Source: Aureobasidium sp. EXF-3400
Taxonomy: Eukaryota; Ascomycota; Dothideomycetes; Dothideales; Saccotheciaceae
NCBI GenBank assembly: GCA_024195585.1
Contig: SWBL01000009.1
Span: 124,001 to 188,000, forward strand
Direction of reading: 5' to 3'
Length of the DNA: 64,000 nucleotides
Position 1 is the stretch's first letter, and every line of letters starts with the position of its first letter. The notes beneath the pieces are model-generated. The model did no database searches and was not told the origin of the DNA. It saw only the letters and a list, made by a program, of their open reading frames with translations. Of the stretch, positions 11,322-22,075 are shown one piece after another. The translations under genes were made by a program, and so were the position numbers.

Positions 11322-11719
11322 GGTAAAGTGATATAGAGACTTGTGAACCAATAACTTTTGTACACTACTAGGTCAGCTAGATAGGTATGTAATGACATAA
11401 ATTCCTCGTAAGAATTCCATAAGAGAAGACATGATTTACCTAGCGGAGACCACTGAGCAGGCACTCTCTCCTCTCAAAGCTCTCAATGTTCGACAGGGCT
11501 TTCACTAGCCTTTAATGGAGCACGTAGCCCTTTACGCATCTCTAAAGCATACTCACAACGAACAGGAAAGAACACAGCAAGTGGTGGAAATAAAATCCTT
11601 TGTATCATTATCTTCTCGTATACAAAACTAACTCCAACAAACAAAACAAGTAAAAGTCAAACCCAAAAGTCTTTCAAAAACTGCAAAACGAAGAAACAAA
11701 CAAGAAAGCAGTCTCAACT
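11322..11719. other. Convergent 3' region
   Basis: This holds the 3' UTRs of the ankyrin gene (+) and the coiled-coil gene (-). It is A-rich near 11620-11700 (plus strand). No gene is seen. Confidence 0.5.
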
Positions 11720-14700
11720 TCACTTCGGCTTTGGTGTTGGAGATGGGTATGAGTACCAGATAGGACCCTCATACTCAGTGTAAGTGTCAGGCTCCTGGTA
11801 GTTGTGAGCTCTGTATTCATTATCGTAGGCGCCTTCCGCATTGCCGGGCAATGAACGCAAGAGGTTAATTTCTTGGGTTGAGTATGGGATCATCGGAGTG
11901 AAGAGTCCTCCCGGCGTGCTACCTGAAGGTGAAGGTTGGGGGGCGGCGGGTGGCGTGTTGCTCATAGTTTCGTCTGTGGGCGAGGTGTTGGTTGGTGCAT
12001 TGTCCATAGTTTCGTCTGTGGGCGAGGTGTTGGTTGGTGCAGTGTCCATAGCCGAGTCTGCAGGAGCTTCATCTGAGTCGAAGTCACCAAGGTCGTCTCT
12101 GCGCTGATTGTCTAGCATCTCTTGGTGCTGACGGGCGGCCTCTGCTTTTCTCTGTTCATGCTCACGCTCTTCCTTCTCCTTCCTAAGCTTGTCCTGCTCT
12201 TGCTCGTTCCTCAGGAGATGTGCTTGCAATGCAGCGTTGTGGTCTCTGCGCTCTTCATCGCGGCTTCTCCCAGGGCTGCCCATAGCTATGTCACCCGTGG
12301 GTTGATTTCTCGTAGGGCTAGCCATGGTGATGTCGTCTTGGTTAAGGTTTCTCGAAGGGCTAGCCATGTTCGCGTCGCGTGCTCCGGGGCTTCTCCCAGG
12401 ACTAGTCATATCTGAGTCGCCTGCAGTGCTTGCCGGACCACCGGTTGAGAAGTTGTGGCCAGGGAGCAACACTGGAGCATTACTGAGTGCACCATTGGTG
12501 AAATCGAAAACGTTGGGCGTGGTGGGACGCGATGAGGTTAGATTGAACCCGTTACGCAGAGGAGATGGGTGGCGACTACGAGTTGGAGTGGATGGGGCAG
12601 CGCCATCTTCTTGGAGGTTAGTTAAATGAATCAAGTATATCTTGGGCAGGGTCTTCAGACTCACCAGTGGGCTTCCTAGTGGGGGAATTGTTACGACTGC
12701 CACGAGGGGTCGCGAATACACGGCCATAAGCATTGCTCGGCTTCGTGTTAGGTTGTACATCATAAACGTCGGGTGCGCCGGAGCCACGTTTGCTGCGGGT
12801 AGGCGATGTGGTAGCAGATGTTGTAGCAGGCTGAGATGGGAAGAGTGGGGGAGGGTTTGAAACGGGGTTTGTGAGAGGTGGTTGTTGAGGAGGTTGGTTG
12901 GTATCCTCCACCATTCTTTCTTCGTTATCGGCATCTTCTTTGAGTGCATTCGCCATCTCCGTTGCCAGATCTTGATTTGCCAAACTCTCGTTGGTAGAGA
13001 TCAGGTTGGCAATGTTCTTGTCCTTCATCTCGATTTCTTTATTCAAGCCTGTGACTTTATCTTGCAGCTCTTCATTTTGGGTCCGTTGTTGCTTGAGTTG
13101 CTCACGCAGGTTCTTCCCGTTTGACTTCTCAAATTCATATGCTGCTTGAGCCTCATTTTTCAGCTTCTGCTTCTCTTCGTTGCATTTCCTTTCCTGTTCG
13201 GCGAGTGTCTGTTGCAGAAGCTGTTTCTTCTCTTCGCTGCACTTCTTATGCTGTTCGGCAAGTGTTTGTTGCAGGGCATGGTAGTCGATCACGAGTTTGT
13301 CGCCTTCTTCCTGGAGCTTGTCACGCTCGTTTTGGACGCGCTGACCCTCTCCAAGAAGACGCTTCTCCTCTGCCTGGGACTTTTCAAGCTGTGCCTGGGT
13401 AGTATTGAGCGCTTTCCGGGTGTTCTGAAGGTCTGCCTGGGTAGTATCGAGCGCTGTCTGGGTGTTCTGAAGGTTTGTTTGGGTAGTATTGAGCGCTGTC
13501 TGGGTGTTCTCAAGGTCTGTCTGGGTAGTATTGAGCCCTGCCCGGGTGTTCTCAAGGTCTGTCTGGGACCTCTCGAGCCTTGCCTGAGTGTCCTGAAGCT
13601 GATGCTCTCCTTGACTCAAGCGGTTGTTCAGCCCATCTTCGGTGTCTCTGGCCTGTGCGAGCTGGTGCTGCAGATTTCTTTCGCGCTCGTTCGATCTCTC
13701 CTCGGCTACTCTAAGGTCTTCTGCCGCCTTAACAGCAGCTTTGTTGCCGTCTCCAGCGTTCGAGAGTGAGGTCTTTAGCGATTCAACTTCCACCTGCAAG
13801 CCGTCGGCCCTTGATCTGGACTTCTCCTCGGCTTCCTTGGCTTGTGCCTCCTGCTCCTGCAGTGTCTCATTTTGCTGCGTGAGCTGGTTGTTGGTGTTCA
13901 GGAGAGCCTCATTCTGCTTTGCGAGCTCGGTGTTGGTGTTTTCAAGAGCCTGAACCTTGTCATTGCAGTCTGCGAGAGCAGTTTCCTGCTGCTTCTGTGC
14001 CTCAGCAGAGAGCTTGTTCTGCTTTTCGGCAGCATCTTTCTTGAAGAGAAGCCCAGTCAAGCGGGAGTTCTCCTCTCTGAGCTTACGCACCTGTTCACTC
14101 TCGTCTGCAGGGGGAGGAGCAAACAGACCTGAGTCCTTCTTCTTCTTTGACTTCTCTTTCTGTTGCTCCTTCTCCAGTTGAGAGACCTTCTTCTTGAGTT
14201 GGTCGACCTCGCTGCGGGCGTTGGCCTTCTCCTTGGCAATTGCTTCCTCCAACTCGAGTTTGTGTCTCTTTTCGGCGGCTTTAGTGCTCGCAGGTGTGCC
14301 AGGGTTGCTCGAGATCTCCTCATCGAAGGCTGTGTTTTGGTTTCGGAGGGCTTCGTTGGCGTGCTCGAGTTTCTCAACATCGCGGTGGAGATCGTCGACA
14401 TCAGACTGGAGTTTCTCGATGGTAGCATCGCGGGATGACTTGATCTCATTGACCTCTGCTTCATGTGCCTCGTTGAGGCGCTTGATCTCCTCCTGATGAC
14501 TCTCAGCTGCAGACTCGAGGCCAGCAACAGCGGCATCGCGCTCTGCTTGGAGTTTCTTGATCTCCGTCTCGTGAACTTCGGCGGTTTTATCGCGCTGCAG
14601 TCTGAACGTATTGACGTTGTCGCGGAGATACGTGATAGTGCCACTCTCTTGTCTGCCACGCTCAATGTTCAGCTCAGTAAGTTCCTCGATGATCTTCGCA

Positions 14701-15707
14701 TCTTGTGCATGGCTCTGTCGTAGCCCCTCGTTAATCTGACGCAGGTCCGTATTGCCCTGTTGTAGATCGGCGATGCGCTGTTCTTGATGTGCGATGGTTT
14801 GATCGTTGGCTGCTGTGGTTGCTCTGGCTTCTCCAAGCTCGTTGCGCACACGCTGGAGGTTGCTTTGACAATCGCGCTCTGCTTGGCTGACAGTACTGTT
14901 GCTAATCACAGTCTGGGTTTCAGTCGATGTGGTGTTTGTTGTAGTCTGAGTTCCAGCTGATGTGGTGTTTGTTGAAGGCTTGGGACCAGCAGAAGCGTCG
15001 GTAGACCCGGGACCGCCTGAAGGAGGTTCGCCGCCATCTCCTCCAGGACGTCCATCAGAAGGAGGGGGAGGAGAGCCATCAGCAGGGGGTTCGTCGTTTC
15101 TGCGGGGGAACAACCATTGCCAGAGCCAGATCAACCCGCCAAAGAGAGTCGACCAACCGATCAGCAGCTCCACCAGACCCTGTAGGCCTCCAGGCAGGAG
15201 TGCCCAAAGGTAGAAGCCGAAGCTGATGATGGATGTGATGAGTCTAACGATATGCTGGATGAAGAAGTTGTTCCAGATGATCTGGATAACTTTGACGAGA
15301 GCCTTGACGAAGGAGTTGCCATAGATCGGAGCGATAGTGTGTATCAAACTCTGAACATATGAGTTGTTGGCATAGGGGTTACGGCCATTCATACTTCCGT
15401 AAATGTAAGGCGCAGAGGTTGGGCCATTGTTTTCGTTCTCAGGAGTTTGGGTAATTGTTATGTACTCCGTTGTGGTGAAGGTTGGGACCTCGGTGATGGA
15501 TGAGACGGAAGTCGATTCCTCGACCAATTCGATCGAGGGGGCGATGGAAGTGTTGAAGGGAAGAGTAACGCTGGGCTTGTCAGGGCCCCTATAGACATCG
15601 GTACTGTTTGAGAAATCGTGGTTGTAAACTTCCCAAGCGCCCATGAAGACAGCGCTGCCGATGGCCATCGCATGAGCGAGCGACCATCCAGCACGACGCA
15701 GAGCCAT
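11720..15707 (-). CDS. Large membrane-anchored coiled-coil protein, unknown
   Basis: Two exons, 15707-12665 and 12609-11720, encode 1310 residues. The 55-nt intron has donor GTGAGT and a CTAAC branch; without it the first exon runs into a stop after a few codons. The ATG at 15707 is the first true ATG of the frame. A hydrophobic segment lies at residues 6-27, two more at about 153-171 and 174-200, then a Pro/Gly/Ser linker. A very long coiled coil rich in Glu, Gln and Lys covers roughly 290-930. Four 14-residue TTQ-ending repeats lie near residues 712-770. The tail has SPxR motifs and Thr/Pro repeats. It resembles a tether or organelle-linking protein, but I recognise no family and claim no function. 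Confidence 0.75.
11964..12047. repeat. 42-bp tandem duplication inside the coiled-coil gene
   Basis: Two copies (11964-12005 and 12006-12047) differ at one base. Each encodes 14 residues rich in Thr and Pro (APTNTSPTDETM). The near-identity suggests a recent, in-frame duplication. Confidence 0.95.
13392..13601. repeat. 42-bp tandem repeats in the coiled-coil gene
   Basis: Four good copies start at 13392, 13434, 13476 and 13518, and a degenerate fifth starts at 13560. Each encodes 14 residues, that is two heptads of the coiled coil, with LNTTQ at the unit end. A 14-residue period keeps the coiled-coil register when copy number changes. Confidence 0.95.
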
Positions 15708-16600
15708 GTTAACGAAGTAGGGTAGAAGATCACAGTCGTGTGGTAGAAGAACTTGGTGCAAGACTACTGCAGGTGTACTTGGAAGGTTGTGTTCAGGGGG
15801 AAAGCAAAGGCGCGGTATTATGTGTCAGAAAACAATGACAATGATGAGTGCGATGATAACAAAGAACGCTGTTGGAGAAGAACGGACTTTCGACCAATGA
15901 TAACAAAAGCGACGGAAAAAGCGAGCAAAAAATAAACAAGGCAAGCTTGTGGGCACGACGCTCTACGCGTCTCAATGGCGACGCTCCGGATGCGTCGAGG
16001 ATTTGTGCTTTGTGATGGGTACCTCAAGGAGAGCGCAGCCGCTTCGGGGACAACAACAATCTCTGTCGCAAACGGTGGTTCGATGTTCTTTGTTCTTGAG
16101 ATGGTGAATTCGGAGAATAGTCCTCGAATTAGTTGGCGAGACCCTCCGTGATCGACTCGAAGATTTGATCATGCGTATCAGACCAGAGAGCAGATGTGTT
16201 CGGCGATTTGAGATAGAGGTGGTGTTCGAACAGCCTTAGACATATCATCGAGCAAATCTTCGTCGCTATCTGTTAGCTTGGTGTCGATCAGCTACAGTTA
16301 TGGGTCACAGAGCTTATAAGTTCCAATCAACGACATGTTTTCGTGTTTGATATGATCAAACTTCACGTATAAAGACCATGTCTTCAGAAATACATACCGC
16401 ATCTCGAAGGGGAGGCAATGTGCTCAATGTGGTTATGTCAAGATATCCAAACAGCGGCCGCAGAGGACATATTCGAGCGGCTACTCATGCTTTACCCGTC
16501 GTCTTGAATGGAGACCATGTTCTTCGGGGTCTATACGTAGGAAACAATGAGTTGGGTCGATTTTGAGCATCTCGATAGTCTGTCATTGGTACAGCTAGTG
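15708..16600. other. Region between coiled-coil and SnoaL genes
   Basis: The part next to 15707 is the coiled-coil gene's promoter. The part from about 16190 to 16600 contains several short protein-like minus-strand segments bounded by splice-like signals (see findings). It could be the 3' UTR of the SnoaL gene, a small gene or a decayed one. Confidence 0.4.
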
Positions 16601-17149
16601 CTACTTGCTCGGGTTCTGTGCAGCAGTATCCTATAATGAAGTTAGACTCTTCTGAGGCTCGTTTTTTCGAGAGAAAGAAGAGGTAGTCGAGGCTTACCAA
16701 GTACACCTGATAAAAGTCCATCATGACTGCACCATCCTGTTTTACCAGGTGAGCTCGAGCAGCCCAGTCAACCGTGGCTTCTCGACCGTCCTTGAGACCA
16801 TAATTGACGGTGCCATACAACATGGCCTCGCTTGAGTTGGAACCAAAGGGGAAAACCTTTAGTGCTGTATGATTTCTTCTGATTACCTTCTCCCACATCC
16901 CTTCACGCATAGCCAAGATCGCTAAGTACGTCAGAGAGGATTGTCAAAGCATCTTGGAAGTCTATGCATACCTTCCCGACCTTGAACTTTCTTGGAAGCC
17001 ATAATTAATGTGGCATCCTGTGTGAACTGCTTCGAGTATTTCTCATGAGCGCCTGGAGTATCGGACGTCTCGTAAAACCTCTCAAAGAAAGTCTTGTACT
17101 CCGAGTCAAAATCGCTGCTAGAAGGGTATTCCGATGTGTAAGAAGACAT
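16601..17149 (-). CDS. SnoaL-like (NTF2-fold) fungal protein
   Basis: Three exons, 17149-16972, 16921-16698 and 16630-16601, encode 143 residues. Introns are 50 and 67 nt, with GTATGC and GTAAGC donors. The last exon is only nine codons plus stop (DTAAQNPSK), chosen because family members continue FYQVYL with a similar short tail. The protein matches a widespread Pezizomycotina family of small alpha+beta-barrel proteins: FTQDATLIMASKK, an ILAMREGMWEKV helix, then the strand-rich MLYGTVNYGLKDG and TVDWAARAHLV. Relatives of this fold include polyketide cyclases and dehydratases, but no substrate can be inferred. It is cytosolic, with no signal peptide. Confidence 0.85.
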
Positions 17150-17468
17150 TTTCTATTCTAAGCAGAAATTTGCAGACAATCAAAAGTGTAGAAAGGTTGC
17201 ACAGATGGAAATGAGCAAACAAATGATGGAGTGAGGTTGGGTGTCATCCAGGCTTCGCCGCAGTGTCGGAAGCTGCACGGATGTGTCCCGAGAGGGGCTA
17301 CGATAGCATCGGGTAGCCTTCCACCGGTATCTTATCATAGACTCAGTGTAAATATGAGAGTCACAGTACATTATTCAATACCCTACGATGAAGATATCTT
17401 TCTATTTGTTTGCTATCTGGCCTCACTGAGTGGTCAACTCATGCATGTCTTCTGGCGACAAAGAGATT
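17150..17468. other. Short intergenic region
   Basis: This is the SnoaL gene promoter and the 3' UTR of the DUF4149 gene, both on the minus strand. No other feature is seen. Confidence 0.5.
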
Positions 17469-18082
17469 TTACAGCCTCTCGCCCAAGACAAAGCCGTACC
17501 AAATGGCACATCCGAATGCGGTCAAATTGATGATTGTCGAAACGCTATGCAACACACCGAAGCTCTTGTTCAATTGCTCCATTGCCTTGGAGTGCGGGCC
17601 GGGGTCAGAGTACTTCTTGCCATCGCGAGTTTCTAACGGTCGTCCATTAGTTCGGGTGAAAGTAATGAACAAAGTTTTCGCCACATACCTTGATGGTGTC
17701 GTTCCTTCATTGTCTTAGTTGTGGCAGGACCGATGATCAGAGCATTGAGGACACTGGTGACAAAGATGGTTGCAAGCGGTGCGAAGATAGACCATCTGTT
17801 ACTGTCTGCTAAAAGGCCACTGAAGCCAACATTCTCCCTGATGTACTGGTTTCCAACCCCGAGCAGTTTTTCACCAGGGTAGGTAACCATGAGCGCTAGA
17901 CCGAGGACAGACTGGAGGGCGAAGAAGACGGGGAAGGTAGCCTTCTGAAGAGTTGAGAACTGGGCTCGTGGAAGAACTTTGAATGCAACGACGCCACCGA
18001 TAAATGACTGGAAGAGCGTGGCTCCAAGGAAGGAGCCATAACTCAAGATATGGTACGCTTTGTAGTCGGATACTGAAGGCAT
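17469..18082 (-). CDS. DUF4149/TMEM205-like membrane protein
   Basis: Two exons, 18082-17689 and 17632-17469, encode 185 residues. The 56-nt intron has donor GTATGT and is in phase 1. Four hydrophobic segments are visible, around SYGSFLGATLFQSFIGGVV, FPVFFALQSVLGLALMV, IFAPLATIFVTSVLNALII and the C-terminal TIINLTAFGCAIWYGF. A conserved GPATTKTMKERH cytoplasmic loop follows the third. This matches the DUF4149 (TMEM205-like) family, whose molecular role is unsettled. It shares a 385-bp divergent promoter with Ku80, which contains a TGACGTAA octamer about 87 bp upstream of this start. Confidence 0.87.
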
Positions 18083-18467
18083 TTTTGGCGAAGATGTTTG
18101 AGGATAGTCAGGATTGAGAAGCGGTCGAGTTTTGTCAAATGGTATATCACGCCAGATCGCTTAAGTGGTGACGTAAGTGAAATTACTGGTACGCCTCGGT
18201 CTTGACCTCAACAAACACAGGTGGTTCGGTGTCTCTAATTGTTCATCACTATGGTAAATCTGCTTGGACTGACGTGAAACATGTCTTTTTGCGATGACAG
18301 TGTGTTTGAAGTGCATCTGAGGAAGGGTCGACACGCTCGTTGCTGCCTGCAAGCACGAAGCCGACACGACCTCCGCGTCTGAAAGTGCATCCTGTGTTTT
18401 TATCCCAATCACAACACAACGACTTTTTCCAAACCATTGCGTCTCAACTCAATACCGCGTTTTCAAG
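18083..18467. promoter_or_regulatory. Divergent promoter, DUF4149 gene and KU80
   Basis: This 385-bp region drives the DUF4149 gene to the left and KU80 to the right. A TGACGTAA bZIP-type octamer lies at 18169-18176. No TATA box is obvious. Confidence 0.5.
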
Positions 18468-21116
18468 ATGGCGCAGAAAGAGGCGACGGTCTATATTGTC
18501 GACCTTGGCGAGTCCATGAGTGAAAAGCACAATGGACGAGAAATCAGTGATCTGGACTGGGCTTTGACGTACGTCTGGGACAAGATTACTACAACAGTAG
18601 GTCGGAAGAGAATCGCATAGCTCTCAAGGCAGTGATATTGACTAATTAGATATCCAATGAACGCAAAACAGCAATGCTGGCAGTCATCGGCCTACGAACT
18701 GACGGTAAGAATACAACAAGAGATCCTTATCGATAAGGATCATGTGTATGAGCCGACAACTAATTAGTATGAAAGGTACCCTCAATGCCTTGGACAACCC
18801 TGATGAAGATGCCTACCAGAACATCGCCGTCTTCAAACAGCTTGGACAGTAAGCAAAATCTCGGGTTCCTCAAAAGGCTCTACTCATTCAGTCACGCAGA
18901 GCATTGATGCCCGATGTACGCCGGCTCAAACAACAACTTGTTCCCAGCAACACTGATGTGGGCGATGGTATGTTTCCAACATCGGGGATTGCGCTCATTG
19001 TACTAATCTAAACAGCAATATCTGCACTAGTCGTAGCCATACATATGATAGAGACTGTCACGAAGAAACTGGCCTACACTCGCAAGATCATCCTGGTCAC
19101 CAACGGCAAAGGTAGTGTGGATGCCGACGGTCTCGATGCCATCACTACAAAGTGCAAGGACGACGGGATCGAATTGGTCATCCTGTGAGTCCAGTCCCTG
19201 CGCTCTGTAACGGATAATGCTGACATCTTGTCAGCGGAGTCGACTTTGACGACCCGGAATATGGTGTCAAGGAAGAGAACAAGGACCCCATCAAAGTACG
19301 TCGCAAGTCTTTTCCCTTCAAAGGTTCGTTTACTGACAGATTTAGGCTCAAAACGAAGGAGTGTTCAAGAATCTTGTCGAGGAGTGCAATGGCTTGTACG
19401 GCACACTTGGCTTTGCCATTGACGAGATGGTCATTCCCCGAATGAAGACCGTACGACCTGTACATTCATACAGAGGATATCTCACATTGGGAGATCCCGA
19501 AAACTATGACACGGCCATGGCGATCGATGTCGAAAGATACCCTCGGGTCATGGTCGCGAAAGCACCATCAGCCAGTCAGTTCGTTGTCAGAGCAAACATG
19601 GTTCCAGGAGAAACACAATCACAATATGCGCCGCCGGACGAGGAAACCAAGCCTGGTGATCTGGCTGCGGTCAAAAATGCCCGCACATACCAGGTTCCCG
19701 ACGAGGACGCACCAGGTGGTAAGCGCGAGGTCGAGCAAGATGAGTTATCGCGAGGATTCAACTACGGAAGCACTGTGGTGCCAATTGAGGAGGCCGACAA
19801 GACCGTGACCGACTTTGAAAGTAAGCAGGGTATGGACATCATTGGCTTTGTCGTCAAAGATCAGGTAAGACAGGTTCCTCCCTCGACCTGAGCTAGTGGG
19901 CTAATCACAAAACAGTACGAGAGATATCTAGACATGTCAAAAACTCATGTCATCGTCGCTCAGAGAACGAACGAGAAGGCCATCATGGCACTGTCGTCAT
20001 TCATTCGTGCTCTCTATGAGCTTGATACATACGCTGTGGCACGACTGGTACCTAAGGATGGCAAGAGTCCTACTATGATCTTGCTTGCGCCCTCAGTCGA
20101 TGCCGATGCTGAGTGTCTCTTTGAGGTTGAGTTGCCCTTTGCAGAAGATCTGCGTTCTTACAGATTCCCTGCCTTGGACAAGATTGTTACTGTGTCCGGA
20201 AAGGAGCTCAAGCAGCACAGATTCCTTCCGAACGACGACTTGATGGATGCTATGAGCGACTATGTGGATGCGATGGACCTTTCTACTTTCGGAGAGGACG
20301 ACGAAGGGTTCGTAATACTTGCGTCGCTATAGAATTTCTCCGACTAATCATGGACAGCAATCCTTCCGAGTACGCGACTATCGAAGAAACCTTCTCGCCA
20401 GCTCTGCACCGCGTCAGCCAAGTGATCAGGAGTCGAGCAATCTGGCCAGACGAGAAGCTACCTCCCGTGCCGGAAATCCTGGTAAAATATTCAAATCCGC
20501 CACAGGAGTTAGTCAATGGCGCGAAGACATCTCTGAAGGCCATCACCACAGCTGGAGACGTCAAGAAGGGTAAGTACAGGCAACATATCGTCACCATCGA
20601 ACCCGTACTGACAGCATTACAGTAGCGCCAAAGTCAAAATCGAAGAAAGGACGTCGCGATGTCCCAAAGCCGCTTTCTGGACTCGATATCACTGCTCTCC
20701 TTTCAGCACAAGGTGGCACCTCCAAAATCTCACCCCAAAACGCCATCCCAGAGTTCCGACAAATCCTGGACAAAGGTATCCGTGAACAAGTAGACTCGGC
20801 CTTCCAGCAACTCGGCAAGATCATCCGCGACTTTATCCGAAATTCAGTTGGCGATTCTGGCTATGCTCGTGCACTCGAAGCAATCAGAGCGATGCGTGAA
20901 GAAGCCACTGATCTGGAACTGCCTCACTTGTACAACGAGTGGATGAAGAAGCTCAAGACCGAGATCTTGAAGGAAGAACTCAATGGCGACAGAAGGGATA
21001 TGTGGTTTTCGATCAGAGCTAACCGTATGGGTCTGATCCAGAGTAAGGAGAGTGGTTCCAGTGGAGTCGGAGAGGACGAAGCAAAGGAGTTCTTGTCGGC
21101 CAGACTCAGCGTCTAA
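18468..21116 (+). CDS. KU80: Ku80, DNA end-binding subunit for non-homologous end joining
   Basis: Ten exons: 18468-18596, 18650-18704, 18776-18848, 18900-18967, 19016-19184, 19235-19295, 19346-19864, 19916-20307, 20358-20569 and 20623-21116, giving 723 residues with phases consistent at every junction. The N-terminal von Willebrand-like domain starts [11 protein letters not shown] and is followed by the Ku beta-barrel ([40 protein letters not shown]). A helical arm ([16 protein letters not shown]) and a C-terminal helical domain ([18 protein letters not shown]) follow. With Ku70 it forms a ring that threads broken DNA ends, recruits ligase IV and helps protect telomeres. Intron 8 uses a weaker GTTCGT donor; the alternative GT nearby breaks the frame. 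Confidence 0.96.
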
Positions 21117-22075
21117 AAGTACGGCTCGGTATTGTTGAACCTTTGTCAACAGAGCGATACGCTGGTAGCGGAATTGCTAATTGCTAATTGCTATCGATAC
21201 CTCTTGAGACTCTCCAATCTGGTAATCTCAACTACTCTGTATTCTCATCACCTTCTAGCTTCATCAAACTACTGGTTTTTGAAGCTCACGAAGCTCACAA
21301 ACCTGACTATATAATCTCAACACAGATGCGTTTGTACCATCTTCATACTTCCTCACCCCCCCCCCCACCGAATTACGTCTCAACCTCACGACCATCTGAC
21401 GGCAACAGTCGAGACAAGCAACAGCAGCGACGACAATGGGGCCCGTGACCGTTTACTCTACATCAAGGTGTTTCTATCCCATCGCTCCCGTTTCGGGTAG
21501 TTCTCGTGTGGTGTTGCAAGATGATATAGACTGAGAGATGACAACAATGATAGTGACGGCGATCACACAAGTACAACACCACATAAAACATCAGTCTTTC
21601 TGCTGTTTGAACACTAGTTTGATACAAGTTTTCTGAAGTGAATCCAAAGTTGGTAGAATCTCAGAGACAAGGACGTGGCTTAGTGATTGTCCATGACTCG
21701 AGAGAGATTTTCTCATCATCATCTCTGTTCTAGATAGTTTTTTCTGCTAGATAAGACCGCAAAAACCCCCTACTACATGACAAACACACAAAGCGAACAA
21801 AAGTGGTAGTGATCTACTTCAATACAAAGTGTAAAAGCAATGATTGATAAACCAGGTTTGCTAGCCCTTGCTCCTCAAATTCATGCTGAGAATGGACGCT
21901 CCCAAGAAAGTAAAAGAGAAAGAAACAGGAAATTGAGTCGAAGAAAAGAGAAATTCGCATGACAAGACAGGTGCAAAATGCTCAATTGTGACTTCCCCAA
22001 AAGCCAGCCCGTTCGCTCCAAAAAGAAACTCCTACTCGTTTGCAAGTTCGTGACCAAACGGAATACTCTCTCGCT
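21117..22075. other. Convergent intergenic region, KU80 and DSN1 ends
   Basis: It contains the 3' UTRs of both genes. An 11-base C run lies at 21356-21366, and 21520-21980 looks A-rich. No gene is seen. Confidence 0.5.

Noticed and set aside
15708..15761. An earlier start for the coiled-coil gene
   Set aside because: The first codon of that longer frame is TTG. The ATG at 15707 sits directly before the first membrane segment.
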